Below, piece by piece: positions 1 to 5,205 of a DNA stretch of 6,124 nucleotides; within the stretch, counting starts at the first letter, position 1; each line of letters begins with the position of its first letter. The notes under the pieces are model-generated. The model made no database searches. It worked only from the letters and a program-made list of their open reading frames with translations, and was not told the origin of the DNA. Source of the stretch: Phycisphaerales bacterium (GTDB lineage: Bacteria > Planctomycetota > Phycisphaerae > Tepidisphaerales > Tepidisphaeraceae); contig PMAK01000058.1 of NCBI GenBank assembly GCA_003153655.1, positions 15,935 to 22,058 on the forward strand. Reading direction: 5' to 3'. The position numbers and the translations under genes were made by a program.

Positions 1-831
1 CCACGTTACGCCGGCGTCGGTGCTGCGATAAAAATTGCTGCGGCCCATCAGCGAAACACCGGCGTAGATCGTCGAAGTCGGCTTGCCGATGGTTCCGGTG
101 CGCGGGTCAAAGATTTCAAAAACAACGCCGGATGTTCGCGGGGCAAAGCTGAATCCAGACCGGCGGCGGCGCTGGCTCGGCTGTGTGGCCGGGGCTTCCG
201 TCACATCGGGAAAACTATCGACCCGCGCCCATGTCACCGCGCGATCGGTGCTTCGCCAGAGCCCGTCGTGACGCGAGCCGAAATAAATCACGTTGCCGTC
301 ATTCGGATCGACCTGAAGGCGTTCGCCGTTGCCGCGGCCGTCTTCGTTCCCGCCCATTTTGAAAGGCATATTGGCGCGTTCAAAGGTTTCGCCGCGATCA
401 TCCGAGCGGAGGATGGCGGCGTTGGGCGTTGTCGGATTGGTATACATCCCGCAGGCGAGATAGACGCGATTGGGATCAGCCGGATCGACGGCAATGCTTT
501 CGCAGCCCATCAGATTCGTGTCTTTGTAGGGCAGCCAATCGAGGATCGGCATCCACTGCTTCTGCTGATCGTCCCAGCGATAGGCTCCGCCGATGTCGGT
601 GCGCGCGTAGCGGAGACCTTTTTCGGTGGGATGAAAAACGATGCCATCAACAAAACCGCCGCCGACCATTTGGACGCTCTTCCATACATAGGGCGGAGGA
701 GCCACGGCCGACTGGGCCTTTGCAGTTTCGCTGGGTTGATTGTGAGCACAACTGGCGGCTGCGAGAAGTGCCAGGCCCAGGATTTGGCGTGCCGAGGCGG
801 AAAAGCTTGGGAGAGCGGTTTGCGGTTTCAT
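1..831 (-). CDS. GH74 xyloglucanase (xyloglucan-specific endo/exo-glucanase), N-terminal part, probable lipoprotein
   Basis: This is the first 277 residues of a glycoside hydrolase family 74 enzyme; the gene runs off the left edge. Family members cut the beta-1,4-glucan backbone of plant xyloglucan outside the cytoplasm. A signal peptide precedes a lipobox-like AASC (residues 25-28), suggesting an anchored lipoprotein. Family hallmarks follow: GGGFVDGIVFHP (57-68), RTDIGGAYRW (77-86), NLMGCESIAVDP (106-117), then Asp-box/BNR repeats at SDDRGETF (143-150) and STDRAVTW (194-201), with GNGERLQVDPN between them. Asp79 in RTDIGG matches one of the two catalytic aspartates known in GH74; the second would lie beyond the window. 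An Arg-rich loop (QRRRR, about residues 219-223) looks lineage specific. The start is the ATG at 831: the signal peptide follows directly, but no Shine-Dalgarno sequence is visible. The family assignment is secure; endo versus exo mode cannot be judged from this part. Confidence 0.93.
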   Translation of the reverse strand, partial: MKPQTALPSFSASARQILGLALLAAASCAHNQPSETAKAQSAVAPPPYVWKSVQMVGGGFVDGIVFHPTEKGLRYARTDIGGAYRWDDQQKQWMPILDWLPYKDTNLMGCESIAVDPADPNRVYLACGMYTNPTTPNAAILRSDDRGETFERANMPFKMGGNEDGRGNGERLQVDPNDGNVIYFGSRHDGLWRSTDRAVTWARVDSFPDVTEAPATQPSQRRRRSGFSFAPRTSGVVFEIFDPRTGTIGKPTSTIYAGVSLMGRSNFYRSTDAGVTW

Positions 832-860
832 AGGGGCAAAGGATAACCGACGCTCGCGGA

Positions 861-882
861 CATCAGCAAGCGGTTGCTGATG
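861..882. promoter_or_regulatory. Perfect 9+9 bp inverted repeat upstream of the GH74 gene (candidate operator)
   Basis: CATCAGCAA (861-869) and TTGCTGATG (874-882) are perfect reverse complements around GCGG, 30 bases upstream of the GH74 start codon. The half-site TTGCTGAT recurs at 930-937. A palindrome with a repeated half-site ahead of a polysaccharide-degrading gene suggests a transcription factor operator. It could instead act as an RNA hairpin in the 5' leader. Function is inferred. Confidence 0.5.
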
Positions 883-984
883 AGGTTATTGGACGTGAAT
901 CGTGGTTTTTTGGAGATGGCAAGGGGGTATTGCTGATCCGGGGAAATTTTTGGTTTTTTTGAATGGGTCTTCTATTTCAACACT

Positions 985-1090
985 GAATTGAACCGCAGAA
1001 TACGCGGAGGATGCGGAGTGAGGCGCGGAGAAAAAGGATGCGACAATTTTTTGCTTTTCTCCTCTCCGCGTTCTCGGCGGTTCAATATTC
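985..1090. repeat. Interspersed inverted-repeat (MITE/REP-like) element
   Basis: The left arm starts GAATTGAACCGC (985-996) and runs through several GCGGAG units; the right arm ends GGCGGTTCAATATTC (1076-1090). The arms are imperfect reverse complements: GCGGAG words on the left face CTCCGCG on the right, around an AT-rich centre near 1045-1055. Elements of this look are scattered between genes in many environmental bacterial genomes. There is no transposase. If transcribed, the arms would form a long imperfect hairpin that could end or shield transcripts. Confidence 0.65.
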
Positions 1091-1108
1091 TGTTTGATGC
1101 AAAACAAA

Positions 1109-1133
1109 TGTCCCGAAATGTCTCACAATGTCC
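1109..1133. repeat. Three-copy 10-bp periodic array, TGTCC-N5 (left copy)
   Basis: TGTCC at 1109-1113, TGTCT at 1119-1123 and TGTCC at 1129-1133 are spaced exactly 10 bases apart. The spacers CGAAA and CACAA are A-rich. The period is about one helical turn, so all copies face the same side of the DNA. A matching array lies at 3703-3727, on the far side of the restriction locus and in the same orientation. Confidence 0.55.
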
Positions 1134-1212
1134 TTTATTTCAAAAATTCGCCGGGCATCTCCTATCGAAATTGAATCGTTGCGGGCGGATGCGGAGTTGG
1201 AGTCGATCAACA

Positions 1213-1242
1213 TGAGAACTCGCTGGGTGAGAACTCGGCGGT
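1213..1242. repeat. Two-copy 15-bp tandem repeat
   Basis: TGAGAACTCGCTGGG (1213-1227) is followed directly by TGAGAACTCGGCGGT (1228-1242), with 12 of 15 positions identical. No function is evident; it may be slippage debris next to the degraded locus. Confidence 0.4.
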
Positions 1243-1318
1243 ATAAAAAACCTTCCCCCTCTATTAAAGTGTCCGAATGGTGAACGTTTGGGTCGTGTTT
1301 TTGGGGAATCCGCGGATT

Positions 1319-1534
1319 TTATTTTTGCGATTTGGTTGAACGGGCCTGGTTCATGCGGAGCAGGTTTGTCAGGACGGCCTGATCAACCGTGGCCCGCTCG
1401 GCGGCGAGGAGATGGGCGGCGGGAAGTTTTTGGCCGGCTCCGGTGTCCGTCCAGACCTTGGCCCAGTCTTCGGACCATTTGCCGGCGGGATCGGTGGCGG
1501 CGTAGGCGGCCCTCTTTGCCTTTGAAATCGAGGT
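1319..1534 (-). pseudogene. 3' remnant of an unidentified gene, possibly the methyltransferase C-terminus
   Basis: A frame ending at TAA (1321-1319) encodes about 65-70 residues that look like real protein. Codons are strongly C/G-ending (runs of GCC, GGC, AAG, GTC), and the sequence contains WSEDWAKVWTDTGAG, then LLAAERATVDQAV and a final LTNLLRMNQAR. There is no start codon at the fragment's beginning; upstream the frame runs out of phase into the vsr gene. The closing LLxxNxxR pattern resembles the 'LLALNxxR' end common in large MmeI-like methyltransferases. With the methyltransferase N-terminus at 3580-3437 on the same strand, this could be the other end of one interrupted gene. That link is inference; the typical AYGW motif before it is absent, so another origin is quite possible. 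Confidence 0.4.
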
Positions 1535-1902
1535 CGGGCGATTGAACCGGCGATGCACATGGAAAGTCGTAATGCGAGCCGTTCCCGATCCTTCGTCTGG
1601 CATTCCCATATTACGACGACACGCCATCCAGCATCTCGCAATACAGCGGATGTTCGACTGTCGCGAGCACGATTACGTTCGCGCTTATTGCGCCAAAAGG
1701 CCGCGTTCGACGCCGGCATGCTGCGACCTCGCTTGCACGTATGTAGGTGCCAGTAGCAACCGTGAACAAAAATTATAAGCCCGCGAGCGGGCATCACAAT
1801 ATCAGGCTTACCCGGAAGATCCGGCCGGTGAAGGGCAAATCGGCAGCCGAGCCGATGGAGTGTAGAACGGACAATTCGTTCGGGAGTCGTGTTCTTTCGA
1901 GT
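1369..1902 (-). pseudogene. vsr: Very short patch repair (Vsr-type) mismatch endonuclease, start codon missing
   Basis: Vsr nicks DNA at T:G mismatches produced by deamination of 5-methylcytosine. The frame from 1902 reads KNTTPERIVRSTLHRLG, LHRPDLPGKPDIV, HGCYWHLHTC, FWRNK and finally WRVVVIWEC. This matches the whole Vsr fold, including equivalents of E. coli Asp51 (in KPDIV), His64, Cys66, His69, His71, Cys73 and Cys117, so the catalytic and zinc residues survive. However, the frame opens after a TAG (1905-1903) and has no ATG, GTG or TTG before the GTG/ATG pair at 1797-1792, which lies downstream of the catalytic Asp. A one-base deletion near 1896 would explain this, since the frame upstream reads FNRL just ahead of KNTTPE. 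The 3' end is also altered: homology stops near 1537 and the frame runs on to TGA at 1369 as a Pro-rich tail. Either a pseudogene or an enzyme starting at a rare codon such as the ATT at 1875-1873. Confidence 0.78.
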
Positions 1903-1905
1903 CTA

Positions 1906-2334
1906 TTAAAGTCCGGCTTCGCCGTCTTCAATGTCCAAAGCCTCGGCCAGCGCGAGCGCATTACGCAAGATCGCAAAACCGTACTGCCGAGCGAGACGTA
2001 CAACCTCCCGCGAACCTCTTTCAGTCCAAGCTGATTCCCTAATCAAGGCATTCCTGACGTCGCGGTCGGAAGGAGAACCAGGTAGAGGTGCAATGACCGC
2101 CTTGTATTCGGCTCGCAGACTTGCGGGATAAATGATGCCACTGTCCATTTGCTCGGCCAGTTCATTGAGGGCCCTTTTTACTGATTCTACAGCGGCTTGC
2201 TGAAGATCCGAGTGTTGCCCGATAGTATGTCGGGCGGGAGCAGAATCCCAGAATATGTCGCCGAGGTCATTCACGCATGATTCGGCAAGTTCTTCAATTC
2301 GCAGATCATTGATAGTGGGCATGATGCTCCTCAT
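1906..2334 (-). CDS. Hypothetical protein coupled to the HNH endonuclease
   Basis: I do not recognise the family. The 142-residue product has no signal peptide or membrane segment and looks soluble, acidic and mainly helical: LRIEELAESCVNDLGDIFWD near the start, QQAAVESVKRALNELAEQMDSG in the middle, and a C-terminal helix QYGFAILRNALALAEALDIEDGE. Its ATG (2334-2332) overlaps the stop of the HNH gene by one base (TAATG), implying translational coupling and a shared role. A second ATG at 2322 has GAGGAG four bases before it, a short spacing, and would give 138 residues (MPTINDL...); I keep the coupled start but cannot exclude the second. The TAA stop lies one base before the TAG that opens the vsr frame. 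It may regulate, partner or inhibit the nuclease; nothing in the sequence decides this. Confidence 0.75.
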   Translation of the reverse strand: MRSIMPTINDLRIEELAESCVNDLGDIFWDSAPARHTIGQHSDLQQAAVESVKRALNELAEQMDSGIIYPASLRAEYKAVIAPLPGSPSDRDVRNALIRESAWTERGSREVVRLARQYGFAILRNALALAEALDIEDGEAGL

Positions 2335-3107
2335 TAATTAGGACGGAATCGATTCTCTCTGTGCCAACGAAGGCATTTAGGGTCGGGATAGAAGCGAGTG
2401 GGCGGGATAAGCTTCTGCCCGTGTCTTGCAGTCACAAGACCTGCCACCGCATTATCCTTAAGATTGCGAACGCGTTTGCTGACACACAAGACAAGATCAT
2501 CCTCAATTGTCACGAGCCCGGAGTCGAAGAGACGGTCGAACGTGGCTGACATGCATACGCCATTCGTCGGGTCGGCGCGGCGATTCTCATCCACGCTCCA
2601 CGGAATAATGTGTCCAGCAACGAGGCACTCGACAATAGGCAGGCCGGTGACACAGCAGCGCGCGTTGTAGCTACTAATTACCGAATCACGGAAGAAGGCC
2701 TGATGCAATCGTTGTTTACTAGTAACGATCCGCTCTGACGGGCCAGCAGGGGCGATGAGAGCCGACTCATCTTTTTCTTGTGGTTCAAGTTGGACGTGAA
2801 TGTCGTGGGCACGAATGACCAGCTTATTCCAATCCGCGTGAAATTCTTCCCATACCTCTTTATCGAGTTTACTACCATGCGTCAGACCGGAAATATTCTG
2901 AGCCGCAAGTTGAGGATCGAAAGCCCCGAAGTTGCCTAGCTTTCGAGCGACGGATGCCGGTGTTCGATGTAATACTTCCGCAAGATTCTTCACTCTCGAA
3001 TCAGTCGCCTTAGTCCGCTGAAACGGAATTCGACAATACAACTCGAATGCAAGAATCAATTGATCGCGCGTCCAGGGTTGACCATCATTGGCAGGCCGCG
3101 CATTCAT
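2334..3107 (-). CDS. HNH endonuclease (putative restriction endonuclease, HNH_2 type)
   Basis: A complete 257-residue protein of the COG3440-like class, probably a DNA-cutting restriction or defence enzyme in the cytoplasm. The N-terminal region (about 11-100) carries the conserved companion domain of this class: WTRDQLILAFELYCRIPF, RTPASVARKLGNF and LDKEVWEEFHADW. The HNH domain spans about 147-205: RCCVTGLP (150-157), GHIIPW with His166, then PTNGVCMSATFDRLFDSGL with Asn182, Asp191 and Asp195. The position often held by the final His is Phe190, a variant I believe occurs in this subfamily, so I do not call it inactive. The ATG at 3107 lies 12 bases after the stop of the 54-residue ORF, with only a weak AGGA before it. 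It ends in TAATG, overlapping the next gene. Codon use is visibly less GC-rich than in the GH74 and desaturase genes, which suggests transfer. Target sequence and methylation preference cannot be read from the protein. Confidence 0.9.
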   Translation of the reverse strand: MNARPANDGQPWTRDQLILAFELYCRIPFQRTKATDSRVKNLAEVLHRTPASVARKLGNFGAFDPQLAAQNISGLTHGSKLDKEVWEEFHADWNKLVIRAHDIHVQLEPQEKDESALIAPAGPSERIVTSKQRLHQAFFRDSVISSYNARCCVTGLPIVECLVAGHIIPWSVDENRRADPTNGVCMSATFDRLFDSGLVTIEDDLVLCVSKRVRNLKDNAVAGLVTARHGQKLIPPTRFYPDPKCLRWHRENRFRPN

Positions 3108-3119
3108 CAGACTACTATC

Positions 3120-3284
3120 CTATGCCAATCTCGGATCGTCGCCATCTGGCGTGGTGCCCAGCGGCTCTTCCAATATGTAGGCTCTGTAGAAATCCGTATG
3201 GCCCGTGATGTAAAGGTGACTGCCTCGAAGATTTGCGGCGCTGACACAGATTAGCCGTTTGCGATGTCCTACTCGTCCACTCAT
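3120..3284 (-). CDS. Small basic ORF heading the HNH operon (54 aa)
   Basis: A 54-codon frame (ATG at 3284, TAG at 3122-3120) has GAGG eight bases before its start and lies 12 bases upstream of the HNH gene. The N-terminal half is well-formed protein: MSGRVGHRKR, LICVSAANLRGSHLYITGH and DFYRAY; the last part (EEPLGTTPDGDDPRLA) is acidic and Pro/Gly-rich. The basic start and compact beta-like core suggest a nucleic-acid-binding peptide or the N-terminal piece of a larger DNA-binding domain cut short after about residue 33. I cannot name the family. Position and spacing make it the first gene of the HNH-142aa-(vsr) operon. Confidence 0.6.
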   Translation of the reverse strand: MSGRVGHRKRLICVSAANLRGSHLYITGHTDFYRAYILEEPLGTTPDGDDPRLA

Positions 3285-3436
3285 GCCCGGACCTCGCTAT
3301 TCAATTTAGAATCGTACCATATCCTCTCAGAACCGACCAATTATTGGATGGTTTTGAAACACGAGAGCATGCATGGAATTCGTACTTTCGGTCCAATCTA
3401 AAGAATGTAAAATATAGCAAAAACTAAATTTTCCAA

Positions 3437-3580
3437 TCAATAGGATTGGCCGGTGGGGTCGGCCTGGATGGGATTTGGCTGGCCGAGTACGTCGCAGAGG
3501 TCGATGAAGTGAGCCTGGGAGGCGGCGCGTTCGGGGAGATCGACGCTGGCCCATTTTTGGACGAACTGTTCGGCGGTCAT
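3437..3580 (-). pseudogene. N-terminal remnant of an MmeI-like class I SAM-dependent DNA methyltransferase
   Basis: From ATG at 3580 to TGA at 3439-3437 the frame gives 47 residues that match the start of the large MmeI-like (type IIG-style) adenine methyltransferase/restriction proteins: MTAEQFVQKW, then ERAASQAHFIDLC (17-29), VLGQPNP and DPTG (41-44). Intact relatives continue with a 'xYxFERG' segment and run to roughly 900 residues or more. Here the frame meets TGA just after GQSY, followed by LEN, and then all similarity is lost in AT-rich sequence. So the gene is broken at its 5' end: no SAM-binding or target-recognition region exists in the window. No good Shine-Dalgarno site is visible ahead of the ATG. 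It marks the former presence of a restriction-modification gene at this tRNA-proximal site. Confidence in the family is high despite the short length. Confidence 0.72.
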
Positions 3581-3702
3581 TGACTATATTCTGATGCCCC
3601 AACTCTAGAATGCAAAGGACCCGTGACGTCAGACAGCCCTCCCCGCCACAAAAGCATCAATAACCATAAAACTTAGCGACAACTAACAAAAAGCTCAAAA
3701 AG

Positions 3703-3727
3703 TGTCCGGAAGTGTCCAGTTCTGTTC
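3703..3727. repeat. Three-copy 10-bp periodic array, TGTCC-N5 (right copy)
   Basis: TGTCC at 3703-3707, TGTCC at 3713-3717 and TGTTC at 3723-3727 are exactly 10 bases apart, with spacers GGAAG and AGTTC. It has the same orientation and period as the array at 1109-1133. It lies 123 bases from the methyltransferase start codon and about 30 bases before the tRNA promoter, so it could bind a regulator or be a dispersed genomic repeat. Confidence 0.55.
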
Positions 3728-3758
3728 AGTCGCCTCAGTTTCGCAAGCCCAGCATAAA

Positions 3759-3786
3759 TTGACTGCCACCCGCCACGGCAGATAAG
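3759..3786 (+). promoter_or_regulatory. Sigma70-type promoter for tRNA-Gly
   Basis: TTGACT (3759-3764) matches the -35 consensus at five of six bases. After 16 bases, GATAAG (3781-3786) matches TATAAT at four of six; the register TAAGAT (3783-3788, spacer 18) is an alternative. A start site near 3793 would give a short 5' leader before the tRNA at 3803. Confidence 0.6.
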
Positions 3787-3802
3787 ATTCCCCACTGGTT
3801 TC

Positions 3803-3875
<73 letters not shown>

Positions 3876-3938
3876 TTTTGTTTTGCCTATGCGAGGGGGT
3901 TATTTTTGTTTCTATTGGTTCTGCGCCCATAGCGCACG

Positions 3939-3956
3939 CGCGTTGCAAGCAACGCG
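3939..3956. repeat. 18-bp perfect inverted repeat between tRNA and desaturase
   Basis: CGCGTTGC (3939-3946) and GCAACGCG (3949-3956) are exact reverse complements around AA. It lies between two convergent transcription units. No T-run follows on either strand, so it is not a classical intrinsic terminator; a protein-binding palindrome or a stabilising RNA hairpin is possible. Confidence 0.4.
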
Positions 3957-4017
3957 GCTAAGCGGCAGCGGTCTTTCGATTTCTCTACCCGTACCTGCAC
4001 ATTCTTATAAATTGATC

Positions 4018-5190
4018 TTACGCGGACGGTATTTGCGATGCCGCTGCCGGCGGACGGCCCATTTCCACCAGGAAGTTGAAGTGGCTTCTGACCGCTGAGA
4101 AGAAGGATTTGTGTGCGTTGTACTGCACGCCAAATTCTTTGCAGGCTTCTTCGACCACCTTCGACAGGGCCGGGTAATGGACGTGGCAAATCTTGTGGAA
4201 GAGGTGGTGCTCAATCTGGAAATTCAGGCCGCCCAGGAACCAGCAGAGAAGCCAGTTGCCGCGGGCGAAATCGACCGTGGTCTGGACCTGATGGATTGCC
4301 CATTCGGTTTGCAAGCGTTCGGAGCCGCCTTCGACGGGGACGGGGACGGGGAACTCGGCTTCTTCGACACAGTGAGCGAGCTGGAAGACGACGCTGAGGA
4401 CTACGCCGCTGACGAAAGCGGCGAGGGCGTAGACGGCCAGGACGGCCCACCAGCGATGGAGGAGCATGGGGATGCCGAAGGCCATGGAGAAGAAGACGAC
4501 CTTGCCGGCGATGAACATGAAGAGGTCTTTGCCCTTGGGGCGGGGGATTTTGTGGCCGCCGATGTAGCCGGTGGCAATTTGCTGAAAATCGTCCACCAGA
4601 TGCCATTTGATGGCGAGGAATCCGTACAAAAGCCAGAGATAGATGCCTTGCATGCGATGGAACCAGTAGCGCCTTTGCTGGGGAGACAACCGGCCGAGGA
4701 AGCCGAGGTTGATGTCGTCATCCTGCCCGTTGACGTTGGGGAAGGTGTGATGAATCGAGTTGTGCTTCCAGTCCCAGAAGTAGCAGCTTCCGCCCATGAG
4801 ATCGAGGGTGAGGGCCATGACGCGGTTGACCCAGGGGCGCTCGGAATAGGCGCGGTGGCCGCCGTCGTGCTGGATGTTAAAGCCGATTGCGGCGACGGCG
4901 AGGCCGAGGACGATGGCAAGCGGAACCGCCGAGATCCAACTTGTCGAGACGAAGAGGAGCAGGAAATAGGCCGAGAAGAACCAGGCGAGGATCGTCGCGG
5001 TCTTGAAATACATCTGTGGGCAATCGCGGCGGGAATGGCCGGTGCGCTCGAAGTAAGCGTCGACGCGCTTGCGCAGCTCGCGCAGGAAACGGTCGCTCCC
5101 GTTGAATTTGAGTCTTGTTGCGGGAAGAAACCTCGCATCGGTTTCCGTGGGAATAGCATCTAGTGTTATTTCAGGCGTCGAACTGGTCAT
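4018..5190 (-). CDS. Membrane fatty acid desaturase (acyl-lipid/acyl-CoA, DesA/COG3239 type)
   Basis: A complete 390-residue di-iron membrane enzyme that introduces a double bond into fatty acyl chains. All three histidine boxes are present: HDGGH (108-112), HNSIHH (143-148) and QIEHH (325-329), the last with the Gln seen in Delta5/Delta6 'front-end'-like desaturases. Hydrophobic stretches at about 63-84, 88-104, 184-196, 223-244 and 247-269 fit the usual membrane layout. Other family marks are WAIHQVQTTVDFA and the ending HLFHKICHVHYPALSKVV. There is no N-terminal cytochrome b5 domain, so electrons must come from a separate ferredoxin or cytochrome; no partner gene is nearby. Regiospecificity cannot be assigned. 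I chose the ATG at 5190 because GGAG lies nine bases upstream; a GTG at 5205 would add five residues (MERID). The gene is monocistronic here and convergent with the tRNA. Confidence 0.93.
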   Translation of the reverse strand: MTSSTPEITLDAIPTETDARFLPATRLKFNGSDRFLRELRKRVDAYFERTGHSRRDCPQMYFKTATILAWFFSAYFLLLFVSTSWISAVPLAIVLGLAVAAIGFNIQHDGGHRAYSERPWVNRVMALTLDLMGGSCYFWDWKHNSIHHTFPNVNGQDDDINLGFLGRLSPQQRRYWFHRMQGIYLWLLYGFLAIKWHLVDDFQQIATGYIGGHKIPRPKGKDLFMFIAGKVVFFSMAFGIPMLLHRWWAVLAVYALAAFVSGVVLSVVFQLAHCVEEAEFPVPVPVEGGSERLQTEWAIHQVQTTVDFARGNWLLCWFLGGLNFQIEHHLFHKICHVHYPALSKVVEEACKEFGVQYNAHKSFFSAVRSHFNFLVEMGRPPAAASQIPSA

Positions 5191-5199
5191 ATCGATACG

Positions 5200-5203
5200 C
5201 TCC
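5200..5203 (-). promoter_or_regulatory. Ribosome binding site of the desaturase gene
   Basis: GGAG on the minus strand with nine bases to the ATG at 5190. It supports that start over the in-frame GTG at 5205, which has only a GGAAAG-like sequence before it. Confidence 0.55.
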
Positions 5204-5205
5204 AC

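Larger units (their letters stand above)
841..1318. other. Gene-free intergenic region containing repeats
   Basis: No open frame here looks like a protein. The region lies between the start of the GH74 gene and the 3' end of the degraded restriction locus. It holds the candidate operator (861-882) with an extra half-site at 930-937, an inverted-repeat element (985-1090), a TGTCC decamer array (1109-1133), a two-copy 15-mer (1213-1242) and a single TGTCC (1270-1274). The short open frames over 886-1215 translate the inverted-repeat element into Arg-rich low-complexity peptides, which is usual for this kind of repeat. Confidence 0.7.

Noticed and set aside
268..846. 192-codon plus-strand frame
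   Set aside because: It is antisense to the GH74 gene, which has clear family motifs across the whole stretch.
1109..1133. Possible CRISPR array
   Set aside because: Repeat units are 5 bases with 5-base spacers, far too short for CRISPR, and no cas genes are present.
1779..1792. GCCCGC-GA-GCGGGC hairpin
   Set aside because: It lies inside the vsr coding frame (MPARG residues) and has no T-run; a short GC-rich chance palindrome.
1260..1911. Direct repeat TCTATTAAAGT at 1260-1270 and 1902-1911 (near match)
   Set aside because: An 11-base match or near match is expected by chance several times in a 6-kb window, and the flanks do not extend it.
4401..5159. 252-codon Ser/Pro-rich minus-strand frame
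   Set aside because: Out-of-frame shadow of the desaturase gene with low-complexity composition.
4111..5163. 350-codon acidic frame on the plus strand
   Set aside because: It is antisense to the desaturase gene, whose three His boxes prove the minus strand is coding; the Asp/Glu/Gly/Val-rich text is the usual mirror of a GC-ending gene.
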